Of a stretch of 61,662 bases of DNA, positions 34,330-43,474 are shown in pieces. Source of the stretch: DATAPE01 sp034667525 (GTDB lineage: Bacteria; Actinomycetota; CADDZG01; WHSQ01); assembly GCA_034667525.1 (NCBI GenBank), contig JAXDJO010000064.1:1-61662 (forward strand), in the 5' to 3' direction. A program made the position numbers and the translations under genes. How positions within the stretch are numbered: position 1 is the first letter of the stretch; every line of letters starts with the position of its first letter. Under the pieces are notes generated by a model. It ran no database searches and was not told where the DNA came from. It was given only the letters and a program-made list of their open reading frames with translations.

Positions 34330-34800
34330 ATGGAGATCCGGCCGCTGACCAATGGCGACGTCGGCGCGATTTCCACCTGGAGATACCCACAGCCTTACTC
34401 GACGTACGACGTCACCGGGCCGATCTCGGCTTCCGGTGGATATTGGGCGGTCTACGACGCTGAACAACTTGTCGGCTACTGCTGTTTCGGCTTCCAAGCG
34501 CGCGTTCCAGGGATCGACGAGGAACAGGGCACGGTCGATGTCGGTTACGGGTTACGTCCCGATCTTGTGGGCCGAGGTCTTGGTCGCGAATTCGTTGCGA
34601 CAGTCTGCACCTTTGCACTCAGCACTTTCTCGCCATTAAGACTGCGCCTGCTGATCCTGGATTGGAATCAGCCATCGCGAAAGGTCGCGGAAGCATTGGC
34701 CTTCAAATACCAACGCTCGGTTCGAAACGCACAGGGAGAATTCGTGATCATGGTGCGGAACAGAGATGGGCGGGCGAACGCCGCGGTGCGAATTACATGA
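34330..34800 (+). CDS. GNAT family N-acetyltransferase
   Basis: This 156-residue protein has GNAT motif A in DVGYGLRPDLVGRGLGREFV (acyl-CoA pyrophosphate loop) and a following LRLLILDWNQPSRKVAEALAF strand-helix. ATG 34330 gives the standard N-terminus MEIRPLTNGDVG; the frame is open to 34264, overlapping the aldo/keto reductase end. The acceptor is unknown. Confidence 0.85.
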   Translation: MEIRPLTNGDVGAISTWRYPQPYSTYDVTGPISASGGYWAVYDAEQLVGYCCFGFQARVPGIDEEQGTVDVGYGLRPDLVGRGLGREFVATVCTFALSTFSPLRLRLLILDWNQPSRKVAEALAFKYQRSVRNAQGEFVIMVRNRDGRANAAVRIT

Positions 34801-34940
34801 AAGGGTCGAAAGCAGGTGCAAACGTGGTACGACGCTTCCCGGTGGAGAAGCTCGCCAACAGGCGCCAGGGGGCGCTGGCTCCGCCGTTCATAATGTAGCT
34901 GCGGGCCCCACCCCCCTAGCCCTTTTGCTGCCGGCCGCAA
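34801..34940. other. Convergent intergenic spacer with short GC hairpins
   Basis: The 140 bp between the convergent acetyltransferase and drrB-like genes contain short overlapping inverted repeats (GCGCC/GGCGC at 34862-34875 and GCCAG/CTGGC at 34864-34879) that may end transcription. I see no gene. Confidence 0.3.
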
Positions 34941-35816
34941 CTAGTCGCTGAGCCGAAACTCCCAGATCCCCAATCCGAGCATGATCACTCCGATCAGTAT
35001 CACCAGCGCAAGTTCCAGAGGGATCGGGATGGGCCAGCCGTTCCACGTTAGTCCCGGAGCGAGTCTCGCTCGGATCATCGAGGTGACATCGAGGTGGTTG
35101 AACACGAGCCGTCTCATGGGATCCACCGCGTACGTGATGGGGTCGATCCGAGTGAGGGCCCGAAGCCACCCCGGGAGGTTGCCGAGCGGGTAAAGCGCAC
35201 CGGAGAGAAAGAACATGGGCATGACGACAACCTGCATCAGCCCGAAGAAGGATTGGATGTTACGCATCCGGGCCGCAGCTGCCACACCTAGAGCAGTCAG
35301 TGTGAAGGACAGCAGGAGCATCGTTCCGATGAGCTCGATCATCAAGGCCGGGGAATAAGGCACTCCTACGGCGCCGGCCAGGGCAAGGATCACCAACCCC
35401 TGGATCGTGGCGACTGTTGCTCCTCCGAAGCACTTGCCGAGCACGATTGCGCTGCGGCTGACTGGAGCGACGAGCATCTCTCGCATGAACCCGAACTCCC
35501 TGTCCCACACGATCGAGCCCGCCGAGAACAACGCGGTGAAAAGGGTCGACATGGCGACGATGCCGGGAAACATGAACGTCTTCAGACTGATTCCGCCGAA
35601 GGAGCCTGACGTGAGCTGCGACAGGCCGGTGCCGAGAACGAACAGAAACAGGGCCGGCTGAACCAGAGATGCAACCATGCGCGTCCGGTCCTGCCAGAAA
35701 CGGATCAGATCCCGCTGCCAGACGATCCTGATCGCCGCAAGCTCGTGCTGCCACGATCGGCTCGGGAGCCCGAGGCCCCGGAGGGGTGCTTCGCTTGTTG
35801 CGGTGCCGACAGCCAT
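34941..35816 (-). CDS. ABC-2 type transporter permease (DrrB-like)
   Basis: This 291-residue membrane protein has six hydrophobic helices and the ABC-2 permease pattern: VWQRDLIRFWQDRTRMVASLVQP before TM1, IVWDREFGFMREMLVAPVSR as the coupling segment and FFLSGALYPLGNLPGWLRALTRIDPITYAVDPMR near the end. It forms the exporter with the preceding ATPase. Its ATG directly follows the ATPase stop codon, with AGGAGGAG inside the ATPase 3' end, so the two are co-translated. The substrate is probably a drug or lipid. Confidence 0.92.
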   Translation of the reverse strand: MAVGTATSEAPLRGLGLPSRSWQHELAAIRIVWQRDLIRFWQDRTRMVASLVQPALFLFVLGTGLSQLTSGSFGGISLKTFMFPGIVAMSTLFTALFSAGSIVWDREFGFMREMLVAPVSRSAIVLGKCFGGATVATIQGLVILALAGAVGVPYSPALMIELIGTMLLLSFTLTALGVAAAARMRNIQSFFGLMQVVVMPMFFLSGALYPLGNLPGWLRALTRIDPITYAVDPMRRLVFNHLDVTSMIRARLAPGLTWNGWPIPIPLELALVILIGVIMLGLGIWEFRLSD

Positions 35817-36866
35817 CTATCTCCTCCTAAAGGCTTGAACGAGCGCGCGATTGGGATTAGCGGCCTCCGCGTCTCGGATCGTGCTCCCGGTATAGGACAT
35901 GAAGACGTCGTCGAGGGTGGGCCGAGAGACGACTACCGACAGGATCGGCACACCGAGCTCAGCGAAGAGCCGTGGGACGAATTCCTGTCCCTCCGCTACG
36001 GAGAAGGTCACCGCACCTTCATGCACGGAACCTTCGAGATCGAAGCGCTCCTTGAGAGCAACTATCGCCGCCTCATCATCCGGAGTTTGGATCTGGACAC
36101 GGTCCTTGCCAACGCTTGCTTTCAGAGCTTGGGGAGTATCCAGCACGATGATCTGCCCGTGGTCCATGATCGCGATTCGATCGCAGTGCTCCGCCTCCTC
36201 CATGTAATGGGTGGTGAGGAAGATAGTTATGTCCTCGCGATCCTTGAGCTCCTCGATGTAACTCCAGATCGACGTGCGCGTCTGCGGGTCGAGCCCGACT
36301 GTCGGTTCATCGAGGAATAGAACCCGAGGCGAATGAAGCAGGCCGCGCCCGATCTCGAGCCGGCGCATCATGCCCCCCGAGAAGGTTTGCACTTTGCTGG
36401 CGCGGCGGTCCCACAGACCCACCATCTCCAGAACTTGACGCATCCGCTGGTCCACTACGTTTCGGGGAACGCCGTAAAGCTCGGCGTGGAAGCGCAGATT
36501 GCGCTCCGCGGTGAGATAGCCATCGAGCGTCGTGTCCTGAAAGACCAACCCGATATTGCGCCGCACCTCGTCGCGTGAATGGACCACGTCGTAGCCCGCA
36601 ACCGTTGCCGCTCCAGAGGTGGGCGTTGCCAGCGTGCACAGCATGTTGATCGTCGTTGATTTGCCGGCGCCGTTTGGACCAAGAAGACCAAAGGTCTCGC
36701 CGGGCCGAACCTGGAAGTCAACGCCGCGCACGGCCTCGATCTCACCAAAGCTCTTCTTGAGGCCGGATACAACGATCGCCATCTCTTCGCGTGAAGGTGT
36801 TCCGAGGGCCGGGTCAAACACCTGCTCCGAGGAGGTCTGCTGAGACTGTCTCAAGGGTTCGATCAT
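35817..36866 (-). CDS. ABC transporter ATP-binding protein (DrrA-like)
   Basis: This 349-residue ATPase of the daunorubicin-resistance type has Walker A GLLGPNGAGKSTT, Q-loop LVFQDTTLDGYLTA, signature FSGGMMRRLEIGRGLLHSP, Walker B VLFLDEPTVGLDP and switch His LTTHYMEEAEH. The C-terminal 100 residues form the DrrA-type accessory domain. Its ATG overlaps the stop of the MarR-like gene (ATGA), making marR-drrA-drrB one operon. Confidence 0.93.
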   Translation of the reverse strand: MIEPLRQSQQTSSEQVFDPALGTPSREEMAIVVSGLKKSFGEIEAVRGVDFQVRPGETFGLLGPNGAGKSTTINMLCTLATPTSGAATVAGYDVVHSRDEVRRNIGLVFQDTTLDGYLTAERNLRFHAELYGVPRNVVDQRMRQVLEMVGLWDRRASKVQTFSGGMMRRLEIGRGLLHSPRVLFLDEPTVGLDPQTRTSIWSYIEELKDREDITIFLTTHYMEEAEHCDRIAIMDHGQIIVLDTPQALKASVGKDRVQIQTPDDEAAIVALKERFDLEGSVHEGAVTFSVAEGQEFVPRLFAELGVPILSVVVSRPTLDDVFMSYTGSTIRDAEAANPNRALVQAFRRR

Positions 36867-37450
36867 TGGTTACCTCCCGAAGTAACGCGATTCCCGTTCC
36901 TGCGTGCCGGTCGATCGTCAGATTGCGATGGTTCCGTTCGTGCTCGCGAATCACTTCCCGAAAGAACGAGAGAGCCCTCTTGCTCCCGCCGTCTGAATGA
37001 CTCGTTAAGCACGCCGATCGCCTTGGTGACACATAGTCGATCTCTGACGGAAACGTCTTCGAGGAGAGGTTCCAGAACGACTTCCAGATCGAGACGCAGG
37101 CGGGTCTGGGCCCACGATCGCAGCCGCCTGCTCGGCATCACCTGAACGCGGCGGCGGTCTTGACTATCGATCTCGGTGACGACCAAGCCTTGCTCGCGGA
37201 GGGCGCTGACTGCGGTGGACACCATGCTCTGGGCCAGGGAGAGCCGGCTTGAGAGGCTGGCGATGGTGAGTCCGGGCGACTCCAGGACCTGCTTCAGGAT
37301 GAGGCGTCGGTGCAGAGGAATCGCTTCGATGTCCCCGGGCTTGGCACCGAGTGTTTGCTCGGCATACGCCTTGAGCCTGCGGGCTACATAGTAGAGATCG
37401 CCGACGTCCGTTTCTGGCCCCTATGGGTGTGGTGAAATTGCATCTGCCAT
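36863..37450 (-). pseudogene. MarR-type regulator of the drrAB-like genes, 5' end interrupted
   Basis: The reading frame that ends by overlapping drrA (ATGA) encodes a complete winged-helix protein: LHRRLILKQVLESPGLTIASLSSRLSLAQSMVSTAVSALREQGLV, then EIDSQDRRRVQVMPS as the wing. No ATG, GTG or TTG exists in this frame between 37225, which lies inside the recognition helix, and an in-frame TAG at 37423-37421. Beyond the TAG an ATG at 37450 begins MADAISPHP. Either a nonsense change truncates it, or one G was lost from the following GGGG run, since a fifth G would join ATG 37443 to the HTH frame. A dyad overlaps the start. Confidence 0.75.
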
Positions 37451-37456
37451 GATACA
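37439..37456. promoter_or_regulatory. Candidate operator dyad between marR-drr and yihY genes
   Basis: TGCATC, 6 nt, GATACA form an inverted repeat with five of six positions matching, overlapping the putative marR start and 45 bp before the divergent YihY gene. Position and size suit a MarR-type operator. This is an inference from symmetry only. Confidence 0.3.
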
Positions 37457-37500
37457 TCGCGAAAGATGGAGCTCGCAGTGACCTTGCGAGAGGAGGATCG

Positions 37501-38379
37501 ATGAGCCTGCTCGGCCCAACCATTCGCCAGTTCAAAGCGAAGAACCTGACCGATTGGGCGGCGGCCCTCACTTATTACGCGGTGCTCTCCGTATTTCCCG
37601 CGCTCATCGTGTTGGTCGCATTGCTCGGAGTCCTCGGGCATGCCAATACGACGAACACCCTCCTCCACATCGTCGGTCAGATCGGCCCCCCCTCAGCTAT
37701 CAAGACCTTCAAAGGACCGATTGACAGCGTCGTCAAGAACAAGGGGGGAGCCGGCGCGCTCCTCGGGGTGGGTCTTGTGGGGGCGCTGTGGTCGGCGTCG
37801 GGCTATATAGGAGCCTTCATGAGAGCTTCCAACTCCGTCTATGACGTGGGCGAGCGAAGGTTCCTCCGCAAGGCGCCGCTACAGATTGGAATCACGATCC
37901 TCATGGTGCTGCTCTTGGCTGTGGTCCTGCTCGCCATCGTCCTTACAGGTCCCTTGGCCACAGCTGTGGGGAGTGCCTTCGGTGTGCGTTCTGCGATCGT
38001 GACCGTGTGGTCGATCGCCAAATGGCCCGTTCTGTTAGTCATCGTCGTGACGATGATCTCGATCCTTTACTACCTGGCCCCCAACGTCAGGCAACCGGGC
38101 TTCCACTGGGTCACTCCGGGTGGGTTCCTGGCGCTGGTGGTATGGATCTTGGCATCGGCAGCATTCGCTGTGTACGTTGCCAACTTCAGCTCCTACAACA
38201 AGACCTACGGAAGTCTGGGAGCCGTGATCATCTTTCTGTTGTGGATCTACATCTCCAATAACGCGCTGCTTCTGGGCTTGGCCTTCAACGCAGAACGCGA
38301 GCGACAACGGGAGCTGCAAGAGGGCCTTCCGGCTGAGAAGGAGCTCCAACTTCCTCCGCGAGACCCGTCCAAGTCATGA
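37501..38379 (+). CDS. YihY/virulence factor BrkB family membrane protein
   Basis: This 292-residue protein has six hydrophobic helices and the YihY signatures DWAAALTYYAVLSVFPALIVLVALLG at the N-terminus, ALWSASGYIGAFMRASNSVYDV in the middle and YGSLGAVIIFLLWIYISNNALLLGLAFNAE at the end. The family is of uncertain function (once labelled RNase BN; some members are linked to sulfur-compound or serum resistance). The start is ATG 37501, with AGGAGG 5 nt upstream. Confidence 0.92.
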   Translation: MSLLGPTIRQFKAKNLTDWAAALTYYAVLSVFPALIVLVALLGVLGHANTTNTLLHIVGQIGPPSAIKTFKGPIDSVVKNKGGAGALLGVGLVGALWSASGYIGAFMRASNSVYDVGERRFLRKAPLQIGITILMVLLLAVVLLAIVLTGPLATAVGSAFGVRSAIVTVWSIAKWPVLLVIVVTMISILYYLAPNVRQPGFHWVTPGGFLALVVWILASAAFAVYVANFSSYNKTYGSLGAVIIFLLWIYISNNALLLGLAFNAERERQRELQEGLPAEKELQLPPRDPSKS

Positions 38380-38400
38380 AGGCAGCGGGCGCAAGAGACA

Positions 38401-38880
38401 TCAGGGGCTAGCTGGAGTGGATCGAGACGCGGATACAACGATCGTTCGACCCGCGGTGGCGCCGGCTGCGACAGACGCGATGCGGCCCGTCGGAGTTATC
38501 AAGAGCCAACGGTCTCCCCTTACTAGATACGAGCTGGCTCCGAAGCGTCGCAGGAGATCGGCTTGCCGTGGCGCCTTGTACCTCTTGATGAACATTGCGA
38601 CTTCCGCATGGTTGTTGAATGCATCGATCTCATAGCTTGTGCAGTTGAGGGTCCAGCGACCTTTGGGATCTGACCACCAGTAGTTCACGGAGTTGCAGGA
38701 GATGCCGTGCGCGGCGAGCAGCGTTCGCAACCGGCGGATCTGGGAAATCTCTTTTGCCTGCGGGTCTGCGATGAGCATTGCTAGGACGATGATTCCTATC
38801 AACGCAAAGCAGCCCCATCGTGTGCTCCTCGGAAGATGACGCAATCGGGCGATCCCTCCCGGCTGACCTCCTTCGTTCAT
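38401..38880 (-). CDS. Single-TM protein of unknown function
   Basis: This 159-residue protein has one N-terminal membrane helix (CFALIGIIVLAMLIA) and an exported domain of about 120 residues containing paired cysteines (ISCNSVNYWW and LNCTSYE). ATG 38880 overlaps the stop of the upstream mannosyltransferase gene (TGATG), so translation is coupled and a shared envelope role is plausible. I recognise no family. Confidence 0.65.
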   Translation of the reverse strand: MNEGGQPGGIARLRHLPRSTRWGCFALIGIIVLAMLIADPQAKEISQIRRLRTLLAAHGISCNSVNYWWSDPKGRWTLNCTSYEIDAFNNHAEVAMFIKRYKAPRQADLLRRFGASSYLVRGDRWLLITPTGRIASVAAGATAGRTIVVSASRSTPASP

Positions 38881-40082
38881 CAATAGAACCCGAGGCCATA
38901 GGTGAAGGCGATGACTCCCAGCAGCGAGAGCAAGCCGAAGATCACCAGGATCAGCCGGGCTGCTCGGGGTCGGTCCTTGGTAGCACCGGCAAGCAATAAG
39001 GGGGCCGGAAAGAACGAGAGCAGAAGCCTAGGGATGCTCAGATAGTAGGTAGTCGTCACCAGACTGGTCAGCAGGAGAAGCATGTAGGCCATGTAGCTCC
39101 ATTGCTTTGCTCGTGCGCTCCATACGACAAACAGCACCCCGACCACGGCCGCGACGATCTCGATGGGGGCTCCGGGGTGATGGAAGGTATTGACCAACGC
39201 AGAGACCGGATTGGCAAAGTTCCGGTGCCAGCCGAGACGTTCATCGGTGAAGTAGAAGAAGGGATCGCCTCGAGCGCGCTCGAGAAAGAAGCAGTACGCG
39301 AGCACCGGGAGCGAACCGAAGGCCACAGCGATGAGCGGCTGCAGCAGCCCGCGTCCCGAAGCCTTGCGTTGCACCAGAGCTTCCAGACCTAACGCCGCCA
39401 AGAGAAAGACCCCCGAGGATCGCGACGCAGCGGCTACCGCGGCGGGCAGCGGGACCTTGGCCCAGGACCCTTGCCGAGCGTAATAGAAGGACGCCACGGC
39501 ACCGGCCAGGAAGAGGGCCTCGGTGTATCCGGCGACGAGGAACACTGAAGAGGGGAAGAGGGCGAGATACAACACGGTGAGCCGGCCGCAACGTGGGCCC
39601 AGCTCCGTCTCGGCCAGCCGGTACAGATACCAGAAGGCAATGAACGAGCCGATGGCGGACAGAAGCAACCCGGCCCCCGCTCCGGTCACTCCCACGGCAA
39701 TGAGTCCACGCAACAGAAGAGGCAGCAACGGAAAGAAGGCGGTCGGGTGCTGCTCGGTGAGGGCGCTGGTATAGCCGTGGAGCGCGATCCGCAGGAAGGC
39801 CACCGCGTCCCACTTCAGCCACAGGTCGAAAAACTCGGGCAGCGGCTTTGCGCGACCCTGCGCGAGCGATGCACTGAACCCGTAGGCGACGAGGAAGTAG
39901 ACGACGCGCGTCCAGACCACCGTGCCCAGTGCGAATAGGGCGGCTCTTTTGGCCGGACCGATCCGTGCAGTCGGCCCATCATCTGCCCCGATCGTTTCGA
40001 AGGAACTCAGGCGCGCATACACGGGGCTGCCTCGGTCCCTCCTTAATCTGACTTCTGGCTCCCGAGACCTTATCCACTGCAA
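38880..40082 (-). CDS. PIG-V-like membrane mannosyltransferase
   Basis: This membrane protein of about 400 residues has 9-11 helices and the GT-C/PIG-V pattern: LWLKWDAVAFLRIALHGY followed by HPTAFFPLLPLLLRGL in the first extracytoplasmic loop, then ALFPSSVFLVAGYTEALFLAGAVASFYYA and AAASRSSGVFLLAAL. Family members transfer mannose from polyprenyl-phosphate-mannose to lipids or proteins outside the membrane. The N-terminal 40 residues are basic and may be over-extended. It is coupled to the small exported protein downstream. Confidence 0.82.
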   Translation of the reverse strand: MQWIRSREPEVRLRRDRGSPVYARLSSFETIGADDGPTARIGPAKRAALFALGTVVWTRVVYFLVAYGFSASLAQGRAKPLPEFFDLWLKWDAVAFLRIALHGYTSALTEQHPTAFFPLLPLLLRGLIAVGVTGAGAGLLLSAIGSFIAFWYLYRLAETELGPRCGRLTVLYLALFPSSVFLVAGYTEALFLAGAVASFYYARQGSWAKVPLPAAVAAASRSSGVFLLAALGLEALVQRKASGRGLLQPLIAVAFGSLPVLAYCFFLERARGDPFFYFTDERLGWHRNFANPVSALVNTFHHPGAPIEIVAAVVGVLFVVWSARAKQWSYMAYMLLLLTSLVTTTYYLSIPRLLLSFFPAPLLLAGATKDRPRAARLILVIFGLLSLLGVIAFTYGLGFY

Positions 40083-40165
40083 CCGTTGTTGGGCCAGGCG
40101 AGATCCAGTTTTCTCATGGGTAGCATGAAGTCGGTGAAGCTAGCGGCAAGCGGCCGGAGCGGGGC

Positions 40166-40747
40166 ATGAGCGAGCAGATCGTCCGGAGGTTGGGTCTTGC
40201 CGGGTGGGCGGCATGCGTTGCGTTGTCGCTTGCCGGGGTCAGTCTGTTACTGCCCTATCGGACCATTTCTTCGCTGAACGTGCCTCAGCAGTGGCAGAGC
40301 GCGTTCATAGGTCTGGCCTTTGGCAGCGTGGGTGGTTTCCTGGTCTCCCGGCGTCCCAACCACAGGATCCCGTGGATCTTTCTTGTGATCGGACTCAGTC
40401 AAAGCGTTTCCGCCTTCTCGTTATACGGCCAGGCCCTCCTGGCGGGAGGGAGCCATTCCCAGTGGGCGGATGTGCTGGCGTGGTTAGAGACGTGGTCATG
40501 GGCCCCCGGCTTCATCCTCATTCCCACGTTGCTGCTTCAATTGTTTCCCACGGGAGAGGTCCTGTCTCCGCGCTGGCGCTGGCTCGCACGAGCCACGCTC
40601 ATAGGACTCGGACTGGCTCTTGGCCATCTTGGTGGTGGCCCGGTTGACCGGGTCCCGGTTCTGGCGCTTGATGGACTCCCGGGTGACCAGGGTCACGTCA
40701 CCGTACTTCGTCGGGCTGGCATTTCATCACCAGACTCCGGGCGTTGA
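40166..40747 (+). pseudogene. N-terminal membrane part of a split sensor histidine kinase
   Basis: This 193-residue frame holds the first four helices of a common actinobacterial kinase sensor: GFLVSRRPNHRIPWIFLVIGL and LETWSWAPGFILIPTLLLQLFPTGEVLSPRWRWLA. Similarity stops after LARATLIGLGLAL, where the meaningful frame moves by one base at about 40618 and continues in the 40620-42395 ORF. One extra base in GGCTCTTGGCC would explain it. Start ATG 40166. Confidence 0.7.
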
Positions 40748-42395
40748 TGTGCCGCGCCACTACCTGAGCCCGGTTCCTACTGCAGCTTGGACGGCGATCT
40801 TCGCGGTCTTTGGTGTGCCCCTCCTCGTGACTTCAACCGTGGGCTCGGTCGTCTCGATCGTTATTCGCTATCGCCGATCCCGTCAAGAGGAACGGGAACA
40901 GTTGAAGCTCTTTGCCTTCGCATCGATAGCGACTGTCGTGGCTCTAACCGGGACATTATTTCCAGCAACGAACCCTCCCCAGGCCGTTAGAGCCTTAACC
41001 TTCGTTGGTATACCGCTGATCCCGATAGCGGCTGCGGTGGCCATTCTCAAGTACCGGCTTTATGACATCGACTTTGTCATTAACAAGGCTGTTGTTTATG
41101 GGGCACTTGCCGCCTTGCTGACTGGGGTCTACATCGCAGTCGTTGTTGGGGTGGGCGCACTGGTTGGATCCGGCAGCAAGCCGAACCTCGTGCTATCGAT
41201 ACTTGCCACCGCGCTGATCGCGGTGGCGTTTCAACCGTTACGAGTGCGCGTGCAGCGTTTCGCTAACCGGCTCGTTTACGGCAAACGGGCGACACCGTAC
41301 GAGGTTCTTTCCGAGTTCTCCGACCGCGTAGCAGAAACATATGCAACACAAGACGTGCTTCCAAGGATGGCGCGCACTATTGCCGAGGGCACAGGTGCGT
41401 CGCAGGCCCATGTCTGGCTGAGATCCGGAGCCGAGCTCACCCGTGCCGCCGCATGGCCGGAGGGGAGTGGTGCGGGTCCTAGCATCCTTGGGCTCAAAGA
41501 CGGCGCCTTGCCGTCGCTCCAAGGCGTCGACCGGGCCATCGAGGTCCGCCATCAAGGTGAGCTTTTGGGTGCGCTGACCGTGAGCAAGCCGTCGGGGGAG
41601 CCTCTGACCCGTGAGGAAGACAAGTTGCTCCAGGATCTCGCCTCGCAAGCTGGGCTTGTTTTAAAGAATGTGGGACTTACCGCCCAGTTACTGGCGCGTC
41701 TCGATGAGCTCACAGCATCCCGTCAGCGTCTGGTTGCAGCACAAGACGAGGAGAGAAGACGGCTGGAGCGCAATCTGCATGATGGAGCCCAGCAGCAGCT
41801 GGTGGCACTGAAGATGCGGCTAGATCTGGCGAACCGTGTAGCGGAACGTGATCTCGCTAAGGCCCGCGAGATCTTCGCGGCTCTGCCTCGTGAGGCTGAG
41901 GAGGCACTCGACACCTTGCGGGATCTAGCTCGAGGCATCTATCCGCCACTACTGGCCGCCGAAGGACTGCCGGTCGCGCTTGCAGCCCAAGCCAGTAAGG
42001 CCCCACTACCCGTGGATGTCGAGGCGGATTCGGTGGGCCGATTTCCCCAAGAGGTCGAGGCCGCGATTTACTTTTGTTGTCTGGAGGCTCTTCAGAATGT
42101 CGCTAAATATTCGAATGCATCTCGAGCCGCAGTGGAACTCAAACACGAGGGGTCCCTCCTGACGTTTTCTGTAAGAGACAATGGAAAGGGATTCGATCCC
42201 GCAGAGATCAGATTGGGTGCGGGCGTTCAGAACATGACCGATCGAGTTGAGGCGTTGGGCGGTTCCCTCCGGGTGACGTCATCTCCAGGCAAGGGCACGA
42301 CGATCACTGGAAGCGTGCGGGTGCTGGCTTCATCAGACATGGCTAATGGTGGTCAGCGCGATCAAGGCCAGAGGGATACTGCATACAGCCGTTAG
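40620..42395 (+). CDS. Sensor histidine kinase (GAF, HisKA_3, HATPase), C-terminal part of split gene
   Basis: This is a frame of about 591 residues. The remaining membrane helices come first, with the typical LKYRLYDIDFVINKAVVYGALAALLTGVY, then a GAF-like domain, then a NarL-partner kinase core: DEERRRLERNLHDGAQQQLVALKMRLDLA (phosphorylatable His), LRDLARGIYPPLL, ATPase motifs NVAKYSNASRA, RDNGKGFD and GAGVQNMTDRVEALGG. The first helices are in the 40166-40747 frame. A TTG at 40620 could let it be made as a separate protein lacking four helices. No response regulator is adjacent. Confidence 0.85.
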   Translation: MAILVVARLTGSRFWRLMDSRVTRVTSPYFVGLAFHHQTPGVDVPRHYLSPVPTAAWTAIFAVFGVPLLVTSTVGSVVSIVIRYRRSRQEEREQLKLFAFASIATVVALTGTLFPATNPPQAVRALTFVGIPLIPIAAAVAILKYRLYDIDFVINKAVVYGALAALLTGVYIAVVVGVGALVGSGSKPNLVLSILATALIAVAFQPLRVRVQRFANRLVYGKRATPYEVLSEFSDRVAETYATQDVLPRMARTIAEGTGASQAHVWLRSGAELTRAAAWPEGSGAGPSILGLKDGALPSLQGVDRAIEVRHQGELLGALTVSKPSGEPLTREEDKLLQDLASQAGLVLKNVGLTAQLLARLDELTASRQRLVAAQDEERRRLERNLHDGAQQQLVALKMRLDLANRVAERDLAKAREIFAALPREAEEALDTLRDLARGIYPPLLAAEGLPVALAAQASKAPLPVDVEADSVGRFPQEVEAAIYFCCLEALQNVAKYSNASRAAVELKHEGSLLTFSVRDNGKGFDPAEIRLGAGVQNMTDRVEALGGSLRVTSSPGKGTTITGSVRVLASSDMANGGQRDQGQRDTAYSR

Positions 42396-43337
42396 CGATC
42401 CGACGGTCGCGTAGGTCTTGATCGAAGGTCGCACGCCGGCATCCGTGGATACTTTGAACCACAGATAGGCGGAAAGCGAGCCGGTAACCATCATGTTTGG
42501 CCCTAGATCGAGGCCGAGCAGCAGTGCCCCGGGGTGGAGGGGGGCGTGCGCCGTAAGGAGGACGGCCGCGGGCAGATTATTGATACTTAGCGACGCCCCC
42601 GTACCGATGACCGCTGTCTGCCAACGGGACGCGGAAACTAGAAGGTCGGAAAGCCCACCCCAGGAGCGTGCGAAGGCGCCTAATCCCACCGCCAGACCCA
42701 GCAATCCGATGAGCACAGACAGATCGGCAACCTCACCCAGACGGGAGAAGCCGAGCGTTCCCCGAAGCAGAGCCACGCCGAGCACGGATATGCCGAGGAT
42801 GAGCACGGGTAGGGCTGGTTGGGGAGAGGCGATGACAAGAGCCGTAGCGAGAGCGGCTCCCACCGCTCCTGCACCTATGCGAGCCCTGAACTGTTTGGAT
42901 TGGGAAGCGCACCTGGCGTCGCGGGAGGGGAATGCGATCAATGTAACGGCTCCGGTTGCGACAACCGCAACTGCCCAGGCTGGGAACATCTGACTCGCGA
43001 ACGCCATGGCAGTGGTGTGCTGCACCCGTAGCACGATCAGGTTGGTGAGGTTTGAACCGGGCAACAGCAGAGAAGCCGCGTTTGACATGAACACGCATCC
43101 GTAGAGAAGCCGGCGCTCGTCGAGATCACGGCTTCGAGCGGCGGCGATCAGAACGGGCGTCAGGAAGGTGACGGAAGTGTCGAGATTGAGTACGACTGTA
43201 ACGAGACACACGACCAGCATCAGGGTCACGAAGAGAATGACCGGTCCCCCCCAGAGACCAGCCGCTACCTCTCCTGCTGCCGCGAATAATCCCTCGGCGT
43301 TGGCGACGAAACCGATCGCGATCAATCCTGTGACCAA
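42333..43337 (-). CDS. ArsB/NhaD-type ion transporter (SLC13/CitM superfamily), 5' end in another frame
   Basis: This is a permease with about ten helices in the ArsB_NhaD pattern: LNLDTSVTFLTPVLIAAARS and FMSNAASLLLPGSNLTNLIV in the first half, SINNLPAAVLLTAHAP and LLGLDLGPNMMVTGSLSAYLW in the second, the inverted-repeat substrate loops. The only canonical start is TTG 43337, inside the first helix. Upstream the same frame reads GRWLLFAGCAAGGIALAV, clearly protein, back to a TGA. An ATG at 43470, 4 bp after the previous gene, joins this frame as MKSRAPVSFGRW if one C is removed from the CCCC run near 43452. The ion is not determinable; no ars genes are nearby. Confidence 0.8.
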   Translation of the reverse strand: MVTGLIAIGFVANAEGLFAAAGEVAAGLWGGPVILFVTLMLVVCLVTVVLNLDTSVTFLTPVLIAAARSRDLDERRLLYGCVFMSNAASLLLPGSNLTNLIVLRVQHTTAMAFASQMFPAWAVAVVATGAVTLIAFPSRDARCASQSKQFRARIGAGAVGAALATALVIASPQPALPVLILGISVLGVALLRGTLGFSRLGEVADLSVLIGLLGLAVGLGAFARSWGGLSDLLVSASRWQTAVIGTGASLSINNLPAAVLLTAHAPLHPGALLLGLDLGPNMMVTGSLSAYLWFKVSTDAGVRPSIKTYATVGSLTAVCSIPLALIALTTISHV

Positions 43338-43474
43338 TGCGAAAGCCGGCCAGGCTTGCCGGAAAGCGTCAGTGGCTGCGGTTGGTGCAACTGCGAGCGC
43401 AATACCCCCGGCGGCACAACCGGCGAAGAGCAGCCACCGGCCGAAGCTAACGGGGAGCTCTCGACTTCATGCTG

